This document shows positions 1 to 7,955 of a DNA stretch of 64,000 bases, piece after piece. Every line of letters begins with the position of its first letter. Positions within the stretch are counted from its first letter, which is position 1. The notes beneath the pieces were generated by a model. It ran no database searches. It was not told the DNA's origin and worked only from the letters and a program-made list of their open reading frames with translations. A program made the position numbers and the translations under genes. Source of the stretch: Lentzea flava (GTDB lineage: Bacteria > Actinomycetota > Actinomycetes > Mycobacteriales > Pseudonocardiaceae); NCBI RefSeq assembly GCF_014648475.1, contig NZ_BMRE01000041.1, positions 19,029 through 83,028 on the forward strand. Direction: 5' to 3'.

Positions 1-1
1 G

Positions 2-1252
2 CTGCAAGGAGAACTGCGCAGGCAGTCGCTGCACGACGTGCTCACCGGGTTGCCGAACCGGCAGTTCTTCACCACGCACCTGGAAACCGTGCTGCGCAGG
101 GCCGATCCCGAGTTCGGCGTGACGATCTACCACCTCGACCTCGACGCGTTCGGCCTGGTGTGCAACAGCCTGGGCGGCCGCGTCGGCGAACACCTGCTCC
201 AGCACGTGGCGCGCCGGCTGCGCGCGTTGATGTCACACGAGCAGGCGATGGTCGCGCGGTTCGACGGCGACGAGTTCGGCATCGTCGTGGAGAACACCGC
301 CACCACGCCGGACGTCGCCACGACGATGGCGGCCATCAACGCCGACCTCGGTGAACCGACCTATGTGGACGAACACGGGCTGGCGGTCTCCGTGAGCGCC
401 GGCGTGGTCCACCGGCCGTCGCCGGACATCGATCCCGTAGAACTGCTCCGCATGGCGGACCTCGCGTTGCGGCAGGCCAAGAAGGACCAGCGCGGCCAGT
501 GGCAGTTGTTCCACGCCAACCAGGACACCGAACGCAGGCGCGACCACGCGCTGGCCGTCGTGATGCCGGGAGCGTGGGAACAGGGCGACATCGGTGTGTG
601 CTACCAGCCTGTGCGCGTGCTCGCGACCGGTGAGCTGGCAGGCGTCGAGGCGGTGCTGCACTGGGATCTCTCGGACCGGTGCGCCGAGCTCGCCGACCAG
701 ACGGGGCTGATCCTGCCGATGGGCGAGTGGCTGCTGCGGATCGCGGCCGGCCAGGCGCAGTGGTGGCGTCAGCGCGGCGAGCTCGACGCGCAGTTCGGCG
801 TCCGGCTCACGCGCCACCAGGCGACCGACGCGGACCTCGTGTCACGGGTGGCGAAGGTCGTCGACGAGACCGGGATGCCGCACGAGCGCTTGACGTTGTG
901 CATGCCGGTCGGCGTGCTCGGCGTGGCCGACGCGGCGGACAACCTGGGCACGCTCGCGGCCAGGGGAGTGACGATCGCGCTCGAGGACTTCGGCCTCGGG
1001 CCGCGGGATCTGGCCTGGCTCTCGGAGCTGCCGATCGTGTCCGTGTGCGTGCCGAACGATCTGGTGCGACGCCAGGATCCCCGTTCCGCCGCGTTGATCC
1101 CGGCCGTGCACGAGCTGGGCGTGAACATCTGCGTGGACGGCGTCGAGAACGCCGACCAGGCCAAGTGGTGGACGGAAGCGGGCGCCGACCTCGCGATCGG
1201 CGCCCACTTCGGTGTCCCGCTCGATGCGGGAGAGTTCCTGAAGAGCCTTTAG
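2..1252 (+). CDS. GGDEF-EAL domain protein, 5' truncated by window edge
   Basis: The reading frame is open from base 2, so the N terminus lies upstream of the window. The visible part starts just before the GGDEF domain (LHDVLTGLPNRQFF) and runs through a C-terminal EAL-like domain to a TAG stop. The signature is FDGDEF rather than GGDEF. The EAL half reads GVEAVLHWD, and the usual catalytic ExT, NxxxxQ and K positions are replaced (LCMPVG, RLTRHQ, VCVPND), so phosphodiesterase activity is unlikely. It is closely similar along its length to the protein at 4673-6787, which also has a PAS domain, so a PAS domain probably precedes this fragment. Known for the family: c-di-GMP synthesis, turnover or sensing. 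Inferred: a c-di-GMP receptor or weak cyclase. It converges with the hydrolase gene, overlapping by 4 nt. Confidence 0.85.
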   Translation: MQGELRRQSLHDVLTGLPNRQFFTTHLETVLRRADPEFGVTIYHLDLDAFGLVCNSLGGRVGEHLLQHVARRLRALMSHEQAMVARFDGDEFGIVVENTATTPDVATTMAAINADLGEPTYVDEHGLAVSVSAGVVHRPSPDIDPVELLRMADLALRQAKKDQRGQWQLFHANQDTERRRDHALAVVMPGAWEQGDIGVCYQPVRVLATGELAGVEAVLHWDLSDRCAELADQTGLILPMGEWLLRIAAGQAQWWRQRGELDAQFGVRLTRHQATDADLVSRVAKVVDETGMPHERLTLCMPVGVLGVADAADNLGTLAARGVTIALEDFGLGPRDLAWLSELPIVSVCVPNDLVRRQDPRSAALIPAVHELGVNICVDGVENADQAKWWTEAGADLAIGAHFGVPLDAGEFLKSL

Positions 1253-2244
1253 AGGCTGCGCTGCCACGCGGTGACGGCCGCGTGGTAGCCGGACGAGTCG
1301 GTCGAGTAGTTGAAGCAGTGGCCGTAGCCGCTGAGGATGAACGCGTCCATTCGCGGCGCCCGCGGGAAGAAGGGCCGCTCGGACGCGATCAGCGCCTCGG
1401 CCGACGAGCAGTCGGCACCAAGCGGTGGGGTGCCGCAGAAGAAGTCGTCGCTCGATTCGACCGCCATCACCGGTGCGGTGATCGCGCTGCTGGACGGGAT
1501 CACGATGTTGTTCATGAGGATGAGGTCGATGGCCTCACCCGCTGAGGCGACGTCCTTCGTGGCCTCTTCGAAGTCCATCACGGCGGTGTTCAACGGGCCG
1601 GGCTTGTGGAACGAGTCGTAGCGGGTGTTCGGCATCGTGGTCACGTAGCCCGGATCCAGGCCCAGCCTGCCGAGCCGCGGGTCGAGCGTGACCGGGATCA
1701 GGCTGGCCGCGACGGGAACCACCCTGAGGTAGTCCCACTGGTTGGCCAGGCCGGTGATCAGCACGCCGTCGACGTCGTGGTACGTGGCCGCCTCGGCGAC
1801 CGCGACAGCCGAGCCGACGGAGTGGCCGCCGACCAGGACCTTCTGGAACCGGGGGCGCAGGCTCTGGATCACGTGGTGCACGGCTTCGGCCTGGCTCGGG
1901 ACGGTGACCAGCACGCTCAGCGGTTTGCTGCTCTTGCCGGTGCCGATCCGGTCCACCGTCATGGTGGCGATGCCGGCGTTGTTCATCGCGAGCCGCGCCG
2001 AGCGGGTCTCGGGATCGAGCGGGATGTCCCAGTACGAGCTGTTGTACGTGCCCCCTGGAACGAGGACCTGGACCGTGGTGGCGTTGTGCGGCACGCACAA
2101 CCTGCCGTACATGGTCTGCTGGGTGAGCCCGAACTGCACCGGCGTGTACACGTCCTGACAGCTGGTCTGGACCGCGTTCGCCGGCGGGGGTGCGGAGACG
2201 AGCAATGCGAGCGATACGGCGGCACAGAGCCGACGGAGACGCAT
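1249..2244 (-). CDS. Secreted alpha/beta hydrolase
   Basis: 331 aa. The N terminus MRLRRLCAAVSLALLVS followed by APPPANA is a Sec signal peptide with an AxA-type cleavage site. The mature part has the alpha/beta-hydrolase nucleophile elbow GHSVG, an acid candidate in the ESSDDFFCG segment, and a late histidine in SGYGHCFNY. Start chosen at ATG 2244 because GGAGG lies 9 nt upstream; a TTG three codons earlier would lie inside that ribosome binding site. It begins 16 nt after the P450 stop, so P450 and hydrolase form an operon. The substrate is unknown; a lipase/esterase-like role on an exported or extracellular ester is inferred. Confidence 0.8.
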   Translation of the reverse strand: MRLRRLCAAVSLALLVSAPPPANAVQTSCQDVYTPVQFGLTQQTMYGRLCVPHNATTVQVLVPGGTYNSSYWDIPLDPETRSARLAMNNAGIATMTVDRIGTGKSSKPLSVLVTVPSQAEAVHHVIQSLRPRFQKVLVGGHSVGSAVAVAEAATYHDVDGVLITGLANQWDYLRVVPVAASLIPVTLDPRLGRLGLDPGYVTTMPNTRYDSFHKPGPLNTAVMDFEEATKDVASAGEAIDLILMNNIVIPSSSAITAPVMAVESSDDFFCGTPPLGADCSSAEALIASERPFFPRAPRMDAFILSGYGHCFNYSTDSSGYHAAVTAWQRSL

Positions 2245-2260
2245 CGGGGACAACCTCCAA

Positions 2261-3574
2261 CTAACGGGGAACGGCCTTCATCAGGAGGCCGATGGGGTAG
2301 AGCGCGTTGGTGAACCTGGTGCGCACCGGCTGGACGGGGACCAGCCGGTGGCGAGCGCAGATGGTCGCCACCACGATGACGATCTCGGTCAGTGCGAAGT
2401 GGTTGCCGAGGCACTGGTGGACGCCGCCGCCGAACGGGACGAACGCGCCCTTCGGCAGCTGCCGGACGCGGTCGGGGGTCCAGCGGTCCGGGTCGAAGCG
2501 GTCGGGATCCTGGAAGTGTTCGGGGTTGTGGTGCATCGCGTGCGGGCTGAGGAGCACCTCGGTGCCGGGCTGCAGGAGGACGCCCCCGAGGTCGACCTCC
2601 TCGACGGTGCGGCGCATGAACAGCCAGAGCGGGTACTTCCGCAGCACCTCGTTCGCGACCTGCCCGAGGTACGTCAGCTTCGGCACGTCGTCGAACGTCA
2701 CCGGCCGTCCGGCCAGCACCTCGTCGATCTCGGTCAGCACCCGCTGTTCGATCCCGGGGTTCGCGGCGATCTCGTGGAAGATCCACGCCAGTGCCAGCGC
2801 GGTGGTCTCGATCCCCGCGAACAGCAGTGTCATGACCTCGTCGAAAACCTGCTGGTCGGTCATCGGCTCACCGGTCTCGGCGTCCCTGGCCAGCAGCAGC
2901 ATCGACAGCACGTCGCCGTGATCGGCTCCGTCGGCACGCCAGCCGACGATGACCTCGCGCACGATCGCGCCCAGCCGGGCGATGGCCGCGTCGAACTCGC
3001 GGTTGGCCGGGATGGGCAGCTTCTCCACGAATCCCGGTGAGAGAGCGCGCACGACCCCGTGCTTGATGACCAGGAAGACAGACCGGCGGGCCTCGTCGAT
3101 CGCTCGTTTGCCGATCTCGGTGGAGAACAGCGCCTCGCCGACGATCGTGACGGCGAGGCCCTGCATGTCCAGCTCGACCTGGCGCACCTCGCCGGGACTC
3201 CACTCCTCCATCAGGTCCCGCGTCGCGCGGGCCATGGTGTTCGCGTAGCCCGCGATCCGGTCGCGGCGGAACGCCGGCTGCAGCATTCGGCGCTGTCGCA
3301 GGTGGAAGGCTCCGTTCGACATCGCGACCCCGTCGCCGAGGATCGGGCGGAGCTTGTCGAATATTCGCCCTTTGTGGAACTTCGGCGCATCGGTGACCAG
3401 CACCTGGTGCATCAGCTGGGGGCTGGTCACGAAAAAAGTTCGCATCGGCCCCAGATGGACTTCGACGAGATCGCCCTGAGCCCGCAAATTCGTGGTGAAC
3501 TCGAATTTTTTCCGCAATATTGGCAGGGTGTGCCCGAGAAATGGCAGCCTGCCGGGTGCCATCGGAGCGGACAT
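2261..3574 (-). CDS. Cytochrome P450
   Basis: 437 aa, normal length for a soluble bacterial P450. Visible motifs: I-helix AGIETTALA (acid-Thr pair for oxygen activation), K-helix EVLR, and the heme loop FGGGVHQCLG with Cys388 as thiolate ligand. The N-terminal style (PFLGHTLPILRK, KFHKGR) resembles pentalenene-oxygenase-type actinobacterial P450s. Start at ATG 3574, with GCGAGGAG a few bases upstream; a longer frame from 3622 lacks a ribosome binding site. No ferredoxin or reductase gene is adjacent, so electrons must come from elsewhere. It leads an operon with the secreted hydrolase and is divergent from the methyltransferase. Substrate unknown. Confidence 0.92.
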   Translation of the reverse strand: MSAPMAPGRLPFLGHTLPILRKKFEFTTNLRAQGDLVEVHLGPMRTFFVTSPQLMHQVLVTDAPKFHKGRIFDKLRPILGDGVAMSNGAFHLRQRRMLQPAFRRDRIAGYANTMARATRDLMEEWSPGEVRQVELDMQGLAVTIVGEALFSTEIGKRAIDEARRSVFLVIKHGVVRALSPGFVEKLPIPANREFDAAIARLGAIVREVIVGWRADGADHGDVLSMLLLARDAETGEPMTDQQVFDEVMTLLFAGIETTALALAWIFHEIAANPGIEQRVLTEIDEVLAGRPVTFDDVPKLTYLGQVANEVLRKYPLWLFMRRTVEEVDLGGVLLQPGTEVLLSPHAMHHNPEHFQDPDRFDPDRWTPDRVRQLPKGAFVPFGGGVHQCLGNHFALTEIVIVVATICARHRLVPVQPVRTRFTNALYPIGLLMKAVPR

Positions 3575-3746
3575 CAGCACTCCTCGCGAGGCGGAAAGAG
3601 GCGGAAAGAGATGGACAACCATAGGAGTCGTTTGGTCGAGAGTGACAGTGCCCGATCGGGTGACGCGCGTTCACGCCGGCGGTCTAGTCGTGTGGACTTG
3701 GTGCCTGACTAAGCTCGTGTGTTCTCAATCCGAAGAGGTGATCGTC

Positions 3747-4571
3747 GTGCCCACCGAACAGAACTGGGTTCCACAGAGCGTGGACGTCTCCGTCCCGAGC
3801 GCGGCACGGTTCTACGACTACCTGCTCGGGGGCGCGCACAACTTCGCGGTGGACCGCCAGTTGGGCGACCGGGTCGAGCAGGTGATGCCGCACGTGCGCA
3901 GCGTGGCCAGGGTCAACCGGGCATTCCTCGGTCGTGCGGTGAGGTTCATGGTCGACGAGGGGGTGCGCCAGTTCCTGGACATCGGCTCGGGCATCCCGAC
4001 CGTGGGCAACGTGCACGAGGTCGTGCAGGAGCTGGACCCCGAGTGCCGGGTCATGTACGTCGACCGCGATCCCGTCGCTGTCGCGCACAGTGAACTGATC
4101 CTCGCGGGCAACGACCGCGCCGGCGTGCTGCAGGCCGACCTGCGTGATCCGGACAGCATCCTGAACAGCGCCGAAGTGCGCCGGCTGCTCGACTTCGACC
4201 AGCCGATCGGCCTGCTGATGCTGTTCATGCTGCACTGGGTGCCGGCAGAGGCCGAGCCGTGGAGTCTGTCGAGTCTGCTGAAGCGCTACCGCGACGCGAT
4301 GCCCAGCGGGAGCTACCTGGCGATCACGCACTACGCCGACGACCATGGCGACGAACTGATCACGGCCGCGGTCGAACGGGTGAACCAGCAAGGCGGAGAC
4401 CAGGCCTGTCCGCGCAGCCGGGACGAGATCGCCGCCTTTTTCGGTGATTTCGTGCTGGTCGGGCCGGGACTTGTCAGATACGCGGAATGGCGAACTTCCG
4501 GGCCTGGCGACATCTCCTCCGATCCGGGGGTGAACAGGCTCGCGTACGCCGGGGTAGCTCGTAAGCCGTAG
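3747..4571 (+). CDS. DUF574-family SAM-dependent methyltransferase
   Basis: 274 aa. The N-terminal segment SVPSAARFYDYLLGGAHNFA and the SAM-binding loop FLDIGSGIPTVGNVHE, followed by VMYVDRDPVAVAHS, are hallmarks of the actinobacterial S-adenosyl methyltransferase family PF04672 (DUF574). These families are greatly expanded in filamentous actinomycetes and their substrates are mostly unknown. Start GTG 3747 is chosen for AAGAGG 8 nt upstream; GTG 3738 overlaps that ribosome binding site. It stands alone between the divergent P450 operon and the PAS-GGDEF-EAL gene. Confidence 0.88.
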   Translation: MPTEQNWVPQSVDVSVPSAARFYDYLLGGAHNFAVDRQLGDRVEQVMPHVRSVARVNRAFLGRAVRFMVDEGVRQFLDIGSGIPTVGNVHEVVQELDPECRVMYVDRDPVAVAHSELILAGNDRAGVLQADLRDPDSILNSAEVRRLLDFDQPIGLLMLFMLHWVPAEAEPWSLSSLLKRYRDAMPSGSYLAITHYADDHGDELITAAVERVNQQGGDQACPRSRDEIAAFFGDFVLVGPGLVRYAEWRTSGPGDISSDPGVNRLAYAGVARKP

Positions 4572-4672
4572 AAACTCCTTCGAGCGACGCGGATTCACGC
4601 GGTCGGTGCAAAAGGAACCCACCGCGAGTGGGTAAACTGCCGGGCAATCTGAGCCCATGTGAGGCAGCGTCA

Positions 4673-6787
4673 ATGCCCAACCCGAGTCGAATACCAGACA
4701 GCACGCCGTCACCCGAGGACAATGTCCGGGCGCGGCTGACGCTCGCGCGGAAATGGTCGTATCGACTGCACGGCACATCGGCGATTCCAATGGGCCGGGA
4801 AGATCTCGACGGGAAGCTGAGCGGCCTGCTCGACGAGTTGTGCGAGATGCTGCACCAGGAACCGTTCGCCAGCGCTCCGATCGAGCGCGTCGGCGCGGAT
4901 CTTTCGGGACTGGGATACCTCGGCAAGCACGGGCTGCGCTGCTCAGCGGAGGTCCTCGGCAAGGGACTGCTCGCACTGCCGGAGTTCCGGCCGGTCGAGC
5001 GGTACGCGGTCCGGGTCGCGCAAGCGATCGGCGCGCTCGGGGTCGGATTCGCCGACGCCAACACCGAGTCCGTGCTGTTGCAGCAGGAGGGCATGCAGCG
5101 GTCGTTGCTCAAGGCCGTGCGCGACGCCAACTGGAACCTCAAGGAGAGCGAGGCCCGGTACAACGAGGTCGTCACGTCGTCCAGCGATGGCGTGCTGATG
5201 GTCGACCTCGACGGGCGGCTGCTCAGGACGAACGCGGCGATCGGCGACATCCTCGGGCGAACCCAGGAGGAGCTCGTCGGTGCGCAGCTGAGCGACCTCA
5301 TCGCGCCCGGCTTCACCGAGATGCTGCAGCAGGCGATGGACGACCTCGTACGCGGCACCGCGGAGCGGATCCGGCAGTCGCAACGGATGCTGCGCAAGGA
5401 CGGTGAGGTCGCGCGGCTGTCGTTGACGGTGTCGCTGTTGCGTGGCGCGGACGGCGAACCGAGCCATTTCGTCGTCGTGGCCCAGGACGGCACCGAGCTG
5501 GAGCTGCTGCAGAACGAGCTCAAGCGCCAGTCGTTGCACGACGCGCTGACCGGACTGCCGAACCGCCAGTTCTTCACCACACGGCTGGAGATCGCGCTGC
5601 GCAAGGCCGATCCCCTGCACGGCATCACGATCTTCCACCTCGACCTCGACGCGTTCGGGATGGTGTCGAACAGCCTCGGCGGCCGGGTCGCCGAACGGCT
5701 GCTGCAGCACGTGACGCAGCGCCTCAGGCTGTTGCTGGCTGGCGAGAAGGCCATGATCGCCCGGTTCGGCGGCGACGAGTTCGGCGTGCTCGTGGAGAAC
5801 ACGGCGACCACGCCGAGCATCGGCTCGATCATGAAGCGGATCAACGACGACCTGCTCGAACCGACCTATGTGGACGGTCACGGGCTGGCGGTGTCGGTGA
5901 GCGCGGGAGTCGTGCACCGGCCGGAGAGCGGTGCCGAGCCGGTCGACCTGCTGCGCGCGGCGGACACGGCGTTGCGAAGAGCCAAGGTGCGCAGACGTGG
6001 CCAGTGGGAGGTGTTCCACGCCGGGCAGGACGCGGAGGAGCGCCGCGCCCACGCGGTGGCCGTGACGATGCCAGGTGCGTGGGAGAACGGTGAGATCACC
6101 GTGCGGTACCGCCCGATCGTGCGGCTGTCCGACGGTGAGGTGAGCGGTGTCGAGGCGGCGTTGCACTGGGACCGCCAGGATGCCGAGGCGCTGAACCACG
6201 ACCGGTGCGCGGCGCTGGCCGAGGCGACCGGGTTGATCCTGCCGCTCGGCGAGTGGCTGCTGCGGGTCGCGAGCGGGCAGTCGGCGTGGTGGCGGCAGCG
6301 CGGGCAGTTCGGCCACGCGCTGGTCGTGCGGCTCACCGCGCACCAGTCGTCCGACGCGGACCTGGTCGAGCGCGTGGTGCGGGTGCTCGGCGAGACCGGG
6401 CTGAAGATGCACGAGCTGGCGGTCAGCATGCCGGCCGGTGTGCTGCCGGAGTCCGACGCCGCCGACAACCTGGGAGTGCTCGCGGGGCTCGGCGTTCACG
6501 TCGGGGTCGACGACTTCGGGCTCGGACCGCTGGATCCCGCCACGGTGCTGGAGCTGCCGGTGAAGTCGGTGCGCGTGGCGCGCGGTCTGGTCGAGCGCCG
6601 GTCGCCTTACGTCACGGCGCTGATCCCGTTGGTGCGCAAGGCGGGCGTGACGGTCGCGGTCGACGGGGTCGGCAGCGCCGAGCAGGCCCTGTGGTGGCGT
6701 GAGGCGGGCGCGGACTTCGCGACCGGCGACCACTTCGGGGTGGCGTGCCCGCCTGGGCAGTTCCTGGAAGAGCTGGAGCCCCGGTGA
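4673..6787 (+). CDS. PAS-GGDEF-EAL signalling protein
   Basis: 704 aa. An N-terminal helical region of about 150 residues (unassigned) is followed by a PAS domain (SEARYNEVVTSSSDGVLMVD), a GGDEF domain with intact FGGDEF, and an EAL-like domain. The EAL motif reads GVEAALHWD; DDFG is kept, but the metal-binding Asn, the Glu of ExT and the catalytic Lys are absent (RLTAHQ, VSMPAG, VRVARG). So it is a plausible diguanylate cyclase with a non-catalytic EAL module, sensing through PAS. No transmembrane segment is seen, so it is cytoplasmic. Start ATG 4673 has GAGG 8 nt upstream; GTG 4628 is in frame but lacks a site. Paralogous to the gene at the window's left edge. Confidence 0.88.
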   Translation: MPNPSRIPDSTPSPEDNVRARLTLARKWSYRLHGTSAIPMGREDLDGKLSGLLDELCEMLHQEPFASAPIERVGADLSGLGYLGKHGLRCSAEVLGKGLLALPEFRPVERYAVRVAQAIGALGVGFADANTESVLLQQEGMQRSLLKAVRDANWNLKESEARYNEVVTSSSDGVLMVDLDGRLLRTNAAIGDILGRTQEELVGAQLSDLIAPGFTEMLQQAMDDLVRGTAERIRQSQRMLRKDGEVARLSLTVSLLRGADGEPSHFVVVAQDGTELELLQNELKRQSLHDALTGLPNRQFFTTRLEIALRKADPLHGITIFHLDLDAFGMVSNSLGGRVAERLLQHVTQRLRLLLAGEKAMIARFGGDEFGVLVENTATTPSIGSIMKRINDDLLEPTYVDGHGLAVSVSAGVVHRPESGAEPVDLLRAADTALRRAKVRRRGQWEVFHAGQDAEERRAHAVAVTMPGAWENGEITVRYRPIVRLSDGEVSGVEAALHWDRQDAEALNHDRCAALAEATGLILPLGEWLLRVASGQSAWWRQRGQFGHALVVRLTAHQSSDADLVERVVRVLGETGLKMHELAVSMPAGVLPESDAADNLGVLAGLGVHVGVDDFGLGPLDPATVLELPVKSVRVARGLVERRSPYVTALIPLVRKAGVTVAVDGVGSAEQALWWREAGADFATGDHFGVACPPGQFLEELEPR

Positions 6788-6821
6788 CCGGACGGCGTCG
6801 GGGTGCACGTCCGGCCACCGG
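6781..6821. terminator. Bidirectional hairpin terminator
   Basis: Near-perfect inverted repeat: arm 6781-6794 pairs with 6808-6821 (14 nt, one A-C mismatch), loop of 13 nt. It includes the stop codon of the GGDEF-EAL gene and lies between it and the convergent chitinase gene. No T tract, as is usual for actinobacterial terminators. Confidence 0.6.
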
Positions 6822-6833
6822 AGGAGTTCTCGA

Positions 6834-7781
6834 TCAGCCGGTGAACTTCGCCAGCGCCTTGGTGAACTCGTAGGTCTGCTGGTTGATGCCGCTGCACGAG
6901 GAGCTCATCGCGCCGCAGTTGCCGCGGTCGCGGTTCACGGCCCAGAACGACACGCGGGACAGGTGCTTGGAGTTCGCCCACGTCACGATGTCGCGGAAGT
7001 TCTGCGGGGTGACGGTCTCGCCGGTGTCGGTCTTGCCGTTCATCGACGACAGGCCGCTGCGCCGGTACGCCGCGTCGTCGGTGAGCCCGAACGTGGACTT
7101 CACGTGGTTCTTCAGGCCGTCGACCGCGCTCTTGGTGTAGGCGAACATGTCGCCGCCGCTGCCCCAGTCGAACGGCATGACCGCCCACGTGTCGATCGGC
7201 GCGCCGAGCTCCTTGGCGCGGGTGATCAGGCGCTTGCCCCAGGAGTTCGGGCCGGTGCGGTCGGTCGGCATGGTGATGACCGTCTTCACACCGGGGTTGT
7301 TCTGCTTGATGATCTTCAGCGCGCCGAGCACGCGGTCCTGCGTCGTGTTGTTCTCGAACTCGGCGGCCTCGATGTCGATGTCGATCGCCTTGAGCTGGTA
7401 GGCGTTGATCACCTTCTGGTAGGCGCCCGCGAGTGCGCTGGCCGACGTGCAGAACTGGCCGAGCTTGTTGCCGGACCAGCCGCCGATCGACGGCACCGCG
7501 TCGCCGCCTGCCGCGCGGATGTTGCTGATCAGGGTGGCGTCCGAGCCGGTCAGCGAGCGGTTGCCGTCCCACTTCGGGTTGCAGGTGCCGTCGCTCAGGA
7601 TGAACGCGAGGGTGAAGGCCTTGATGCCGGTCTGCTGCATCACCGTCTGCGGGTTCGGCGCGCCGCCCCACTGGTAGAGGTAGGGGGCCGCGAGCACCGG
7701 GTTCACGGCGGCCTGCGCGGCCGTGGGCAGAAGCATCGTCGCGCACGCGGCAGCGACAGCGCCGACGAGGAACCGCTTCAT
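6834..7781 (-). CDS. Secreted GH18 chitinase-like protein
   Basis: 315 aa. A Sec signal peptide (MKRFLVGAVAAACATMLLP, then TAAQA) precedes one catalytic domain. The strand-4 motif of family 18 is present as AIDIDIE (catalytic Glu138; Asp134 and Asp136), while the first Asp of canonical DxxDxDxE is Lys here. Other family traits: YLYQWGGAPNP near the mature N terminus, SIGGWSG on strand 3, and MPFDWG late. No chitin-binding module is visible, so this is a single-domain enzyme. Likely role: extracellular N-acetylglucosamine polymer hydrolysis. The upstream promoter carries chitinase-type repeats. Confidence 0.85.
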   Translation of the reverse strand: MKRFLVGAVAAACATMLLPTAAQAAVNPVLAAPYLYQWGGAPNPQTVMQQTGIKAFTLAFILSDGTCNPKWDGNRSLTGSDATLISNIRAAGGDAVPSIGGWSGNKLGQFCTSASALAGAYQKVINAYQLKAIDIDIEAAEFENNTTQDRVLGALKIIKQNNPGVKTVITMPTDRTGPNSWGKRLITRAKELGAPIDTWAVMPFDWGSGGDMFAYTKSAVDGLKNHVKSTFGLTDDAAYRRSGLSSMNGKTDTGETVTPQNFRDIVTWANSKHLSRVSFWAVNRDRGNCGAMSSSCSGINQQTYEFTKALAKFTG

Positions 7782-7851
7782 CAGTCCTCCAAGACTGCTC
7801 GGTCCAGGGCGGCGGAGCTGGCAGTGAGGGGGCTCACAACGTGTTCAAAAA

Positions 7852-7889
7852 TGGACTAGACCACATCTCTCTGTCAAGAAGGTAGACCA
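7852..7889 (-). promoter_or_regulatory. DasR/chitinase-type promoter repeats
   Basis: Read on the minus strand, two direct copies of a TGGTCTA-led motif (TGGTCTACC at 7889-7881 and TGGTCTAGTCCA at 7863-7852) flank a -35-like TTGACA (7877-7872). The second copy differs by one base from the palindromic core TGGTCTAGACCA bound by the GntR regulator DasR, and resembles the 12-bp direct repeats of Streptomyces chitinase promoters. It lies about 70-110 nt upstream of the chitinase start. Inferred: N-acetylglucosamine-responsive repression. Confidence 0.6.
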
Positions 7890-7955
7890 AATCCGTCCGT
7901 GCTCCGTCCGGCGGGCGTGACTGATCTTGTCGGTGCAGCGTGGTGAAATCGGAAC

